Below are positions 1 to 10,047 of a stretch of 64,000 nt of DNA, one piece after another. Origin of the DNA: Lolium rigidum (Eukaryota > Streptophyta > Magnoliopsida > Poales > Poaceae). The DNA lies in NCBI RefSeq assembly GCF_022539505.1, contig NC_061514.1:214431141-214495140 (forward strand), in the 5' to 3' direction. The translations under genes and the position numbers were made by a program. Positions within the stretch are counted from its first letter, which is position 1. Each line of letters starts with the position of its first letter. The notes below the pieces were generated by a model. That model was not told the DNA's origin and searched no databases. It worked only from the letters and a program-made list of their open reading frames with translations.

Positions 1-1090
1 GCGCCTTCCGATGAAGGCTACGAAGATTATGAAGGGGACGCGGACGAGCAGGTAGATGAGAACGCATCGGAGGACGAGGAAGTCCAACAACCTGCACCTG
101 GTCGTCCACGGCAGCTGAACCGCCACGCTCGACCACCTCCACGCCCGGTACGTAATGATGATGATCATGTTGCTAAACTGAAGCTGAATATTCCGCCATT
201 TGAGGGTAGATATAATCCCGATGCATATCTTACATGGGAATTGGAAGTAGAACAACGCTTTGCATGTTTAAAATACCCCGATCACTTGCGTGTTAGTGCT
301 GCTACTTGTGAGTTCACAGATTTTGCATCTATTTGGTGGTCTCGAATATTGTAGAACACATGCAGCAAATATTCCTGCTACTTGGACTGGGTTAAAACTT
401 GCTATGCGTACTCGTTTTGTTCCTCCACATTATCAACGTGATTTGCTGAAAAAATTGTCTCGTTTAGAACAAGGAAAAAATTCTGTAGAAGACTATTATC
501 AAGAATTGCAAACCGGCATGATTCGCTGTGGTATTGTAGAGGATAATGAGGCTATGCTTGCACGTTTCTTTGGTGGTTTGAATAAAGAGATTCAGCATAT
601 TTTAGATTATAAGGAGTACAACACTATTACTCGCTTGTTTCATCTTGCTTGCAAAGCCGAACGTGAAGTGCGGGATCGCCAACCACCATGGAGAAGAGCT
701 AATGTTTCTGCGGGTCGTACATCGTCATGGTCTCCGCGACAATCAGCGCCACAATCTCGTGGTACTGCACCAGCACCTACTACCTCCAAGTACACCGCGC
801 CGCATCACGAGCACCTCCCTGCCTCCACACCAACACCATCGGCTGGTCCTCCTCGGAGTTCATCTTCCATGGCCTCCACGGGGAAGACGCGCGACATTCA
901 ATGTCGCAAATGCTTGGGATTTGGTCACATAGAGAAAGAATGCAGAACCAATCGTGTGATGTTGGTGCGTGAAGATGGCGAATATGATTCTGCAAGTGAC
1001 TTTGATGAAGATACATTGGCCCTTATTGCTGCACGTGATGGTGCCAACTCTGATTCTGAGAGAGAGATGGAGGTAATGGAAGCTGACACT
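1..1090 (+). pseudogene. Ty3/gypsy gag fragment, frameshifted
   Basis: This is the capsid/nucleocapsid (gag) part of an LTR retrotransposon. The frame open from base 1 starts with an acidic leader, then KLNIPPFEGRYNPDAYLTWE and WWS, typical of plant retrotransposon gag, and stops at 349-351. The protein continues in the next frame (EYCRTHAANIPATW, FVPPHYQRDLLKKL, LEQGKNSVEDYYQEL), so one base was lost or gained near 335-350. A CCHC zinc knuckle (CRKCLGFGHIEKEC) lies near 900-945, followed by the acidic segment DGEYDSASDFDEDTLAL. The start lies left of the window. No protease follows: homology stops at about 1090, where sequence of opposite orientation begins. Family membership is clear from the motifs; the exact lineage is not. 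Confidence 0.85.
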
Positions 1091-1565
1091 GTGATGAGGT
1101 CAAAGACCCCGTGTGTGGCCCGATCTTGCGGATTGACGTCGAAACCAAAGGGGAGATGGGAAAACGCGAGGAACACGAAGAACACGGCGATGAACACGAG
1201 GAACTCCGAGACTCACGCACGCACACCAACCCGATACACCCGATGCTTACCTCCGTGGCTCGATGGACCACGCCAATAGAATCTCCGTGGAAGAGACACG
1301 CGGTAGAATTCCCGGAGAGAGATTGGGATTGGAGAGGAAGAGCTTGGGGAAGGAGAGAGAGTAACAAGTACTAGAATCTCCTTCAACAAGATCTAAGTCA
1401 ACAACCAAGGTGCCTTGATTACGGAGGGATGATACCCAAGGGAGACTAAGCTCAAAGTTAGGGTTTGAGTTCAAAACAAGTCTAAAGAGCTAAAGGGGCG
1501 TCCCGGGGGTATTTATAGTCTTACAAGGCATCACAGGCCGAAAAGGTAAGTTCGGGCCGAAAAGA
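1091..1565 (-). mobile_element. LTR part of the minus-strand Ty3/gypsy element
   Basis: Read on the - strand, this follows the end of pol directly, where a 3' LTR is expected. It holds a TATA box (CTATAAATA, reverse complement of 1510-1518), then a pyrimidine-rich leader typical of the R/U5 part of grass LTRs. The outer edge lies at 1090-1092, where an element end of the form ...ACA meets gag sequence of the + strand. The inner edge of the LTR was not fixed: it may lie anywhere between 1565 and about 1880. Confidence 0.6.
1510..1518 (-). promoter_or_regulatory. TATA box of the LTR promoter
   Basis: CTATAAATA on the - strand, followed downstream (toward 1100) by a C/T-rich leader, as in the U3-R boundary of grass LTRs. 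Confidence 0.55.
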
Positions 1566-1569
1566 TAAC

Positions 1570-3770
1570 TTAAGTCGTGCAGTGCCGGTCGGAGGCCGGT
1601 CGGACCGGGCTTGTGGACCAGGCAGGCCGGTCGAGGGCCGGTCGAGACCGGGCTCGTGACCGGCGGCCGGTTTCAGACCGGGCCTCGGGACCGGCGGCGA
1701 CCGGACGAGGCTCCAAGTTCCCTGGATGGCGTCCGGATGTCACGAGCGCAAATCCCGGTTTCGGACCGGGCGGCCCGGTCGAGAGGCCGGTCAGACCGGG
1801 CTGTGGACCGGGTTGCCCGGTCAGGAGGCCGGTCGACCGGATTCTGGACTGGCCGTCCATCTTCTCTTCCTTGCGCTCTTCGGGCGACTTCCGGTCCAGC
1901 TCCATGTCCATCTTTGCGTCCAGCTGCTCCTCTCCTTCCCTTGACCTTGGCTTGTCCTCCTCTCCGTGGTCTTGATGCTCCTTGTACCTAATGACACATA
2001 GCACGTCGGCATGAGGTAGCAATTCATCCAAAGGTGTACCAAGATCAAGGGTGGTGAGGAGCGAGTTCACCTCATCATGTAGAGCCTTGGCTCGGGCTCG
2101 TGTCATCGGTCCTCTTGGGGGACTAGTTGGTCTTGATGGAGTGTCGTCGGTGAGCGGGGCTACATCATCTCCCCCTTGGGAAAGAGTCGTCCTCGACTCG
2201 TGGCCTTCCTCATCTCCATGATAGGGTGACAAGTCGGAGACATTGAACGTGTTGCTCACCAAGTACTTGGAGGTGGGGATGTCGATGACGTAAGCGTTGT
2301 TGTTGATGCGTTTGAGGACCTTGAAGGGACCATCTCCTCTTGGCTTGAGCTTCGAGTTGCGTTCATGGGGGAATCTTTCCTTCCGGAGGTGTATCCAAAC
2401 GAGGTCGCCTTCTTGAAATATGCGTTCCTTCTTCTTGGCGTTGAGGCTGGTAGCTTGACGAAGCACATGTTCTTGAATGGTAGTTCTTGTCTCTTCATGA
2501 AGTTTCTTGACGGCGGCGGTGCGCTTGTCGAAGTCCATGTTGATCCGCTCATGTAAGGGGAGCGGGAGCATGTCGAGTGCCGTGAGCGGCTCAAACCCGT
2601 AGACGACCATGAAGGGACTCCTTGATGTAGTCGAGTGCTTGGCGCGGTTGTAGGCGAACTCCGCGTGTGGAATGCATTCCTCCCATGACTTCAAGTTTTT
2701 CTTCACGAGGATGCGTAGAAGGGTGGAGAGGCTTCGATTGACCACTTCCGTTTGGCCGTCCGTTTGCGGGTGCGAGGATGATGAGAATAAGAGCTTCACT
2801 CCAAACTTGGCCATGAGCGACTTCCAAAGATAACTCATGAACTTGACGTCTCGATCCGACACAATGCTTCGCGGTACTCCATGTAGGCGAACAATTTCCC
2901 TGAAAAACAACGAAGCAATGTGTGAAGCATCATCGCTCTTATGGCAAGGTATGAAATGAGCCATCTTAGAGAACCTATCCACTACCACAAAGATAGAATC
3001 ATGTCCATGCTTAGTGCGAGGCAATCCTAGAACAAAATCCATGCTAATGTTCGTCCATGGTGCATGAGGTATAGGCAATGGCGTGTAAAGACCATAGGGA
3101 TTGGAAGTAGACTTAGCTTGAAGGCATGTCGTGCAACGGTTGCAAAGGCGCTCGACGTCCCTCTTCATCTTCGGCCAATAATAGTGAGTGGCTAGCATCG
3201 CAAGTGTCTTATCTCGACCAAAATGTCCCATAAGGCCACCACCATGTGACTCTTGCAAGAGTAACTTTCGAAGAGAAGAATCGGGAATGCAAATTTTGTT
3301 GGCTTTGAACAAGTAGCCTTTGTGCAAATAGAAGTCATCAAATCCTCGGTCAACGGAACACTTCTCAAATATCGGAGCAAAGAAAGAATCGGAAGTATAG
3401 AGTTCTTTGATCTCTTCGAGTCCCAAAACGTGAAAATCCAAGCGAGTCAACAAAAGGGTGTTTTTGCGGGAAAGAGCATCCGCCACTACATTGTCCTTGC
3501 CCTTCTTGTATTTGATGACATACGGGAAGGACTCAATGAACTCAACCCATTTTGCATGACGTTTGTTCAAATTGTGTTGGCTTTTCAAGTACTTCAAAGA
3601 CTCATGGTCGGAGTGAATGATGAACTCTTTTGGCCAAAGATAGTGTTGCCAAACTTCAAGAACACGAACCAAAGCGTAGAGCTCCTTGTCATATATAGGA
3701 TAGTTGAGGCGTGCGCCATCTAACTTCTCACTATAGTATGCCACGGGTTTGCTCCTCTTGCATAAGAACA
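1570..3770 (-). pseudogene. Ty3/gypsy pol: RNase H C-terminus, integrase and C-terminal tail
   Basis: This is the second part of a pol polyprotein that copies and integrates the retrotransposon. In order from the right: RNase H ([47 protein letters not shown]), the integrase HHCC zinc finger (GHFGRDKTL...CNRCTTC), the integrase core with aspartates in MDFVLGLP and VSDRDVKF and the glutamate in [10 protein letters not shown], then a GPY/F-like module ([20 protein letters not shown]). No chromodomain was recognised. The last 130 codons (1570-1980) are a GC-rich, proline/glycine/arginine-rich tail built from repeats of a CCGGTC core and may already be LTR or untranslated sequence. The frame differs from that of the reverse transcriptase part, with the break near 3755, so the element cannot make a continuous pol. 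Confidence 0.9.
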
Positions 3771-4645
3771 CCACCAATACCAAGCCCACTTGCATCACAC
3801 TCAATCTCAAAAGTTTTGGTAAAATTTGGAAGAACAAGAAGGGGAGCTTCGGTAAGGCGTTTCTTCAACTCATCAAAAGCATTTTGTTGGGCCTTGCCCC
3901 AAACAAACGGAACATTCTTCTTGGTAAGCTCATTCAAAGGGCAAGCAATGGTGCTAAAATCTTTCACAAAGCGGCGGTAAAACCCGGCAAGTCCATGGAA
4001 GCTTCGGACTTGGCCAACATTTGTAGGAGTAGGCCAATTATGGATGGCCTCTACCTTGGAAGAATCAACTTCAATTCCATTAGCGGAAACCACAAAGCCA
4101 AGGAAAACCAATTTGTTTTGAGCAAAGGTGCATTTGGGGAGGTTAGCATAAAGCTTCTCATGACGCAAGATGCACAAGACTTCTCTCACATGTTGCACAT
4201 GGTCCTCGAGACATTTGCTATAAATAAGAATATCATCGAAATAGACAACCACACTCTTGCCAATGAGAGGACGCAAGATGTGATTCATGAGGCGCATGAA
4301 AGTTGATGGAGCATTGGATAGCCCAAATGGCATAACAAGCCACTCATATAGACCAAGTTTGGTCTTGAATGCCGTTTTCCATTCATCACCAATAGCCATG
4401 CGGATTTGGTGGTAGCCACTACGCAAATCAATTTTAGAGAAAATCGTGGCACCACTAAGTTCATCAAGCATGTCATCTAAACGCGGAATGGGATGGCGGT
4501 AACGGACGGTAATGGCATTGATGGGGCGACAATCCATACACATCCGTTGCGTCTCATCCGGTTTAGGCACAAGAATCACGGGAACCGCACAAGGGGAAAG
4601 GCTTTCGCGAACGTACCCTTTGGCGAGGAGATCTTGTATTTGTCG
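3731..4645 (-). pseudogene. Ty3/gypsy pol: reverse transcriptase and RNase H N-terminus
   Basis: Reverse transcriptase is clear: [61 protein letters not shown] and the catalytic YFDDILIYS (near 4232-4246, - strand), followed by the connection segment ([29 protein letters not shown]) and the first RNase H motif [18 protein letters not shown]. The frame then ends at 3731 through a one-base shift; homology continues in the neighbouring frame. Upstream, toward protease and gag, the sequence is lost in the N run at 4646-4745, and no matching gag or 5' LTR reappears to the right of it. Confidence 0.92.
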
Positions 4646-4745
4646 NNNNNNNNNNNNNNNNNNNNNNNNNNNNNNNNNNNNNNNNNNNNNNNNNNNNNNN
4701 NNNNNNNNNNNNNNNNNNNNNNNNNNNNNNNNNNNNNNNNNNNNN
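4646..4745. other. assembly gap (100 N)
   Basis: Exactly 100 undetermined bases, the usual placeholder for a gap of unknown size. It separates the retrotransposon pol from the duplicated block, so adjacency of the two is not proven. Confidence 0.99.
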
Positions 4746-4746
4746 A

Positions 4747-5003
4747 CTCCCTTCCGTTCACAATTAGTTCGCATTCTAGGTTTAGTCAAAATCATATTTT
4801 GTAAATTTTAACTAAATGTTTTGAAAAATATATCTACATTCACAATGTAAAAGCTATAGCATTAGAATGAACATAAGCCATATTTTTATATTATATGCAT
4901 TTGATATTATGATTATTGATTTTTTCCTATATTTCTGGTCAAACTTGATAAAGTTTAACTTGAAAAAACCTCAGAAGCAGTAACTAAATAAAAACAGAGG
5001 GGG
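4747..5003. mobile_element. Stowaway-type MITE, copy 1
   Basis: Left end CTCCCTTCCGTTCACA and right end ...ACAGAGGGGG followed by TA match Tc1/mariner-type Stowaway ends. The interior is AT-rich and repeats the TTTGGTCAAAC-type arms common in these MITEs. The left TA is hidden by the gap; the second copy at 24450 has it. Confidence 0.75.
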
Positions 5004-5760
5004 TATCTAATGACTAGCCATTGACCACAGACCAAGCATGCGAAGACGGACAAATGTGCAGGAAAATCATACCAACCGAGGGAATGAGCTAGTGACCATA
5101 TATTGAATTACTGCGCATTTTACGATTAAATGACCAAAGTGAGTAAATCGGACAAGAATTTTACTTTTGCCATGCCTGTTAGTTCGGTATCTTGGATTTT
5201 TCAAACTATTGCAAGAACCAGCCAGCAGCACCTCTCAGAGATGTAAGGGCATCTCCAATGGAGCGACGTATTTCGGACACCTAAATTGTTCGCGCGTGTC
5301 CGTATGTGTCGGCCTGCAGACGCGAAAATGTCCATTTTTGTCCGCGCGTTCATTTGCATCTGGGGTGCCTCCAGTGGACCGACGCATTTTTCTACTACTT
5401 TTTTTTTTCCTCTTCTCCATTTATAAACATAGTTCCAAACATTACACAAACTAATACATATTGGGAACATGGTTTTACACAAACTAATAAACATGGTTTA
5501 CACAAACTAATACATAGTTTGAAACATGATTTACACAAATTAGAACATTGCAAAATGAGAAAACGTAACTAGTGTTGGTTCCGTATGTTCGCTGCCAAGA
5601 AAGAACACTCTCGGGCACACTCAATCACCTAAATTGGAAAATCCAGCTGGTAATTATAGCACTGTTGTTTTCACCAAGGGAGGACATACGGAAACCGCCA
5701 CTTGTGGCTTAAATTGGCTCGTGACCATATTCGCTGCAAAGAAAGAATACTCTAACAGTT

Positions 5761-6250
5761 CTAACTATCGGTGTCCGAGCCGGACTCGCCGGTGTGGTAG
5801 TGCCTGCGGTAGGATGTGTCGTCGAACACCTTGACGATCATCACGCCTTCCCCCTCGTAGAGGAAGGTGAGCTAGCAGTCGGGCTCGAGCGCGAGGTCAC
5901 GGCGAACTTGTCCCACCCCGTGTGCAGGTGTACATCTTGCACTGACGTCGAACAAGATCTCGACAGGCCACCGGCAGAAGTTGCAGCTGGCCTCCCGTAG
6001 CTGCAACTGGGCCGGCTCGACGCCATCGACGAACTCGACGAACTTGCCCGGGAGCAGCTTGATGCCGAGGGGGTCGTCGTCGATGCGGAGGAGGAACTCG
6101 AAGCAGCGCTCCTCCTGCGAAGACGAGGAGGGCGCGAGCGGCCGGCGACCGTGGGGCTGTAGCCGGTCCACCCCGGCGGCCCCAGCTCCGGCACCGGGGG
6201 CGCCCGGGCCCGTGGTCTCGACCGCCTCGCCGGCCACCCGGACCCGCCAT
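5761..6250 (-). pseudogene. B3-domain gene carried in transposon, broken (copy 1)
   Basis: B3 domains are plant DNA-binding modules. The - strand reads SSSSQEERCFEFLLRID, then IKLLPGKFVEFVDGVEPAQL, ASCNFCRWPVEILFD, HTGWDKFA, DLALEPDC, and after a stop LTFLYEGEGVMIVKVFDD and RRHYHTGESGSDTDS. The order matches a B3 fold (LPxKFV, GW..F..D, F.YEG...VFD). An in-frame TAG near 5870 replaces a residue after DLALEPDC, and small indels near 5905-5930 shift the frame. Translation would begin at the ATG at 6250 (- strand), though the frame from there does not run straight into the B3 frame. The stop after DC is shared with the copy at 25459-25941, so it predates the duplication. Confidence 0.72.
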
Positions 6251-6367
6251 GTGACTTCCTCGCGGGGCTGGCTGCGTCGCAGGAAGAGCTAGGCGGCGCT
6301 ACGGTGGAGCTCGTGGCGGCTAGGGTTTGTGTGGAGGAGTTGATGAGGAAGAAGAGCGCGCGCTCTC

Positions 6368-6375
6368 TTTATATA
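6368..6375 (-). promoter_or_regulatory. TATA box of the B3-like gene
   Basis: TATATAAA on the - strand about 120 bp upstream of the ATG at 6250, followed by a short leader ending in a CCACACAAACCCTAGCCGCC-type segment. It lies inside the transposon ends and is kept in copy 2 (near 26060). Confidence 0.6.
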
Positions 6376-6706
6376 GGCTGAAGGTAGGCGACAGGCGCGG
6401 GACGCGTGGCGTCGCCATTACTGCGTAGGCAGAGGTGGGCGGCGGCCGCTCGGCAAGCGAGGCATCGCCATTAGCGTGGCGCAGACTACCGAAGCGACGC
6501 AGCGGTGCCGATCGCTGGCGCGCCTGAGAAGACGCATCGAGGTAGGGTCGCCGCCGGAGACGCATCGAGACGCATATTTGGGCCAGGTTTGTGTCGCCGT
6601 GGACGGCCCGGTCATTTACGTCGCCCGCTAGAGCAGGGACCCGACGCATATTTCGACCCAGCGGACCCAAACGGACGCTGCGTCGCTCCCGTTGGAGATG
6701 CCCTAA

Positions 6707-7440
6707 CACTCGAGCATCTTTAAACATCCATAGGAATTTTGAGCTTCGAATTCTGAGGAGAATTTTCTCTAAAGGCCCTTTGAACATGGGACTGGGGTTG
6801 CAACGTTCATACTGAATGCATATTTTTTTGCAGTAATACAGAATGCGCTTGCATGGCCTGGTTTCCTAGGAATTTTTTTTAGCATTCAAATGCACTTTCA
6901 CTCTATCACTACTCCGTACTTGATCTCATATTTTCAGTTCATAAAAAACTGTGTGTTTATTTTCTGCACATTCAAAGGCTTTATGACATGGTTTTTCTAT
7001 TCTTGCGTTATATAATTTCTGCAATCTTTTTTTTTACAAATGGGTGCAAGTCAAATAAACTGTAGTGGCAAAGTGACGTGACATCGAACGCATCCATTGA
7101 TGATTTGGTCGGCCATTTTATGGATAACGAACAGCTAGCATCGGCGTAAGCGGTCCCGTACGTTATGTACGTATAAAATTGAATTTCATGGCGAGTTGAG
7201 CCAATAGCAGCAAGCTGTAAATGGTCGCACCTAGAAAACATTTACTAGCTTAGCTTCTCATCTTTGGATATGAAATGTATGTATATTGTTGTTTTTACAA
7301 AGATTGCCTCCAATTAATTTCTTCAGTTGTGCCGATCGACAGACCTACACTACACACCACGTATCTGTACACTTACCCTTTCATTTGAAATACACACCTT
7401 TCACAGCAATTATCTAGTTTTATTTCTGCACTGCAACATA
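6707..7440. other. intergenic, nothing recognised
   Basis: AT-rich unique-looking DNA between the Harbinger-type element and a Stowaway MITE. No gene, clear repeat or RNA was seen. Confidence 0.5.
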
Positions 7441-7700
7441 CTCTCCTCCGTCCCAAAATGTAAGGCGTCTAAGGGTTAGTCAAAAGTCAATGCTTTTTAA
7501 GTTTGACCAAGTTTATAGTCAAAAATATAAAAATTTACAATACTGAACCAACATGAATAGATTCACTATAAAGTATATTTTCTTAATATATCCATTTGAT
7601 ATTGTAGATGTAAATATATTTTTCTGATTATTTAGTCAAAGTTAGTAAAGTTTGATTTTTGGCAAATCCTTATACGCCTTACATTTTGGGACAGAGGGAG
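7441..7700. mobile_element. Stowaway MITE
   Basis: Ends CTCTCCTCCGTCCCAAAATG and CATTTTGGGACAGAGGGAG form terminal inverted repeats flanked by TA on both sides (7439-7440 and 7701-7702). No coding capacity. Confidence 0.92.
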
Positions 7701-8120
7701 TATGTCGCAAATTGAATCAGTCAGTGCGCTATAGACCGATCAACGAATCCGATAACTAATCGATGGACGAAGGTCAATGCCCCGCTCTAACCGGATCCAA
7801 ATTAAGCCTGATAAGGCTGGTGCCAATGCATAGCCTCACTCTCACCCGCCACGTCAGCTTTTTTCCCCACTCTCACCCCACTCTTATCCCACTCTCACCC
7901 CACGGTGCCAATGCACAAGCTATAGTGCCAGCTTTACTTCTCTTTCCTCCACGTCAGCTTTTCTCTCTTCTCGACATGAGCTTTTCATTTTCAGATTACA
8001 ACAATATAAATAATGCAAGGAAATTATTTTATTGAACTAAAATTGTTACCGATTACATCATAAAAAAAATTACATAAAAACTTGAAAAGATTACATAAAA
8101 ATTTGAAAAAATTACATAAT

Positions 8121-9466
8121 CTAGGAATTAGCCCACACATGCTCCATCAAATCATGCTGGAGTGTATACATCGGTGACTCCCTCATTTCGGTGTCCATCT
8201 GAATCTCGGCAGCTAGGCTTGGTGGTGCATGGTGGTGTATTGCAGGGCCGACATTTGAAGCAAATGTCTCATAGATGTTGTCCAAATTTGTACCACGCTC
8301 ATCGTCGATGATCATGTTGTGCAGAATGACACATGCACGCATGATCAATCCAAGAGTACGCCTCGAGTAGGAGCGTCCCGGAACTGCTAGAATGTTGAAC
8401 CTAGCCTTCAACACTCCAAAGGCACACTCGACATCTTTGCGATGCGCTGATTGAGAAGCAGTGAACACTCGCTGCTTTTCACTTTGTTGAACCTAGCCTT
8501 CAACACTCCAAAGGCACACTCGACATCTTTGCGATGCGGCTGATTGAGCAGCAGTGAACACTCGCTGCTTTTCACTTTGTGGAAGAGTAACACCTTTCAT
8601 GAACACCGGCCAGGAGGGGTAGATGCCGTCGGCAAGGTAGTAACCATAGTTGTACTCGTGTCCATTCACCGTGAAGTTCACTACGGGTGCTTCTCCCCTA
8701 AGCACATCAGTGAACAACGGCGACTGGTTGAGTACATTGAGGTCGTTGTTGGACCCGGCCACTCCAAAAAAGGCATGCCAGATCCAACGATCATACGACG
8801 CAACGGCTTCTAAGATTATGGTAGGGTGTTTGATGTCTCCCCTTGTGAATTGACCGACATGAGCCACTGGGCAGTTCCTCCACTGCTAATGCATGCAATC
8901 GATGCTCCCTAACATGCCCGGAAAGCCACGCTCCTCGGCTTTCGCTAACAGACGCTGAGTATCCTCGACATTTGGTCGACGGCAAAAGTGTTCCCCGTAA
9001 CAGGCAATGATGCCTTCACAGAATCTATCTAGACAATCTGATGAAGTTTGTCTAGCTAACTTAAGCCACTCATCTATCGTATCTGCAGCGGCTCCATAAG
9101 CTACCGTACGCAAAGCCGCGAGTACACTTTTGTAGGGGAGAAAAACCAGCACGGTTGAGAGCATCAACTCTTTGGGTGAAATACGGAGAGTATTCACCCA
9201 ATCTATCCACAATGCGCAGAAAAAGGGATCGCCTCATCCGATACCTTCACCGAAAGTAGCTCGGAGGATAGTTGCGCTCGTCGGCGAAGTAGTCCTCGAA
9301 GAGCCGATCGTGGGCACCCAGACGATCACGCCTGATGAACTCTCGGCGGCGTCGACGTCTTGGCACCACCTCCTCGTTGAGCATCTCCTCCTCATACTCC
9401 GCCTGGAATGCAGCGATCATATCACCCTCCATTCCGTCGCTCGAACTGCTGCTGGACGAAGACATG
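8121..9466 (-). pseudogene. Harbinger (DDE_Tnp_4 type) transposase, multiply broken
   Basis: The nuclease/transposase of PIF/Harbinger cuts and rejoins element ends. ATG at 9466 (- strand) opens with a serine run and DGMEGDMIAAFQAEYEEEM, RRRRREFIRRDR, then NYPPSYFR. Later blocks are TIDEWLKLARQTSSDCLDRF, CEGIIACYGEHFCRRP, GFPGMLGSIDCMH, VGQFTRGDIKHPTIILEAV, NDLNVLNQSPLFTDVL, YYLADGIYPSWPVFMKG, KDVECAFGVLKARFNIL and RACVILHNMIIDDERG, ending at the TAG at 8121. Four lesions are visible: a stop near 9245 after SYFR, an extra base near 9121, a stop near 8887 replacing the tryptophan after CMH, and a 92-bp tandem duplication at 8394-8579. It is certainly non-functional; a functional relative would have to act in trans. 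Confidence 0.95.
8394..8579. repeat. 92-bp tandem duplication inside the transposase
   Basis: GTTGAACCTAGCCTTCAACA starts at 8394 and again at 8486. The two units differ at only a few bases, including one extra G in the second. The duplication repeats the segment coding FGVLKARFN and shifts the frame. Confidence 0.93.
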
Positions 9467-9966
9467 GCGTTGAGTGGAGTGGAAATGGAGAGTGGAGGAG
9501 ATGAAGTGAGGTGTGGAATGAGTGAAACCATATAGGGGTATTTATAGGGGGTTTTTGAACCAGCAACGGCTACCCCAACGGCTAGACCAATCAGATCGCG
9601 CCACCTCAGCCCCTCCCTCTCGCCCGGCCTCTCGCCCGCTCTCGCCCCGCCTCGCCTCTCGCCCCCTATCGCCCCCAACGCGGGCGGCAGCCGGGCGGTA
9701 GCGGGCGCTACCGCCGGGCGCCCAGGCCACCGCCCCGCGCTGGCCTCTCGCCCCACTCCCGCCCGCCTCTCGCCCCGACGCCGCCGCTACCGCCCGTCCT
9801 CCAGCCCGCAATGGCACCAGCCTAATGAGATACTAACAGAGTGCGATATCTCGGCAAACAGCCAACTGTTATCAGTACTTGCAGTTATTGAAGGTTGAAA
9901 TTTTTGCTCGCATCCATTAACTCAAATGATAGGCATAGCTAGCGTGCATGCATGCCTTGCCTCTTC

Positions 9967-9974
9967 TATAAATA
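9967..9974 (+). promoter_or_regulatory. TATA box of the glycine-rich protein gene
   Basis: TATAAATA about 80 bp upstream of the ATG at 10048, in a context with a short leader ending ATCAAAAATGG. Confidence 0.75.
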
Positions 9975-10047
9975 CTGGCAGCTCTAGCAGCGATATCATC
10001 TCATCCCAAGCTAGCTTGCTATTACACGATCAAACTGATCATCAAAA

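Larger units (their letters stand above)
4746..6439. repeat. 1.7-kb duplicated block, copy 1
   Basis: Almost identical to 24449-26129, with scattered substitutions and small indels. Both copies contain the same Stowaway MITE, the same 240-bp spacer and the same Harbinger-type element at the same site. Because the flanking DNA is shared too, this is a segmental duplication made after both insertions, not two independent insertions. The left edge coincides with the N gap and so may be artificial. Confidence 0.93.
5247..6703. mobile_element. PIF/Harbinger-type element carrying a B3 gene, copy 1 (complete ends)
   Basis: Terminal inverted repeats begin GGGCATCTCCAATGG at 5247 and end CCGTTGGAGATGCCC at 6703. 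They are flanked by the direct repeat TAA (5244-5246 and 6704-6706), the TWA target typical of PIF/Harbinger elements. No transposase is present; the cargo is a broken B3-domain gene on the - strand (5761-6250) with its own TATA box. That makes it a Pack-type, non-autonomous element. Superfamily assignment rests on the TAA duplication and the end sequence. Confidence 0.72.
7815..9822 (-). mobile_element. PIF/Harbinger transposon with complete ends
   Basis: Terminal inverted repeats GGCTGGTGCCAATGC (7815) and GCAATGGCACCAGCC (ending 9822) are flanked by TAA on each side (7812-7814, 9823-9825), the standard Harbinger target duplication. It carries one transposase gene on the - strand, heavily damaged. 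The second Myb/SANT-like gene of autonomous Harbinger elements was not found. About 250 bp at the right end (9570-9815) are C-rich with repeated CTCGCCC. Confidence 0.95.

Noticed and set aside
1570..1991. + strand frames of 126-132 codons over the retrotransposon tail
   Set aside because: Mirror frames of a GC-rich CCGGTC repeat; the - strand carries the pol continuation.
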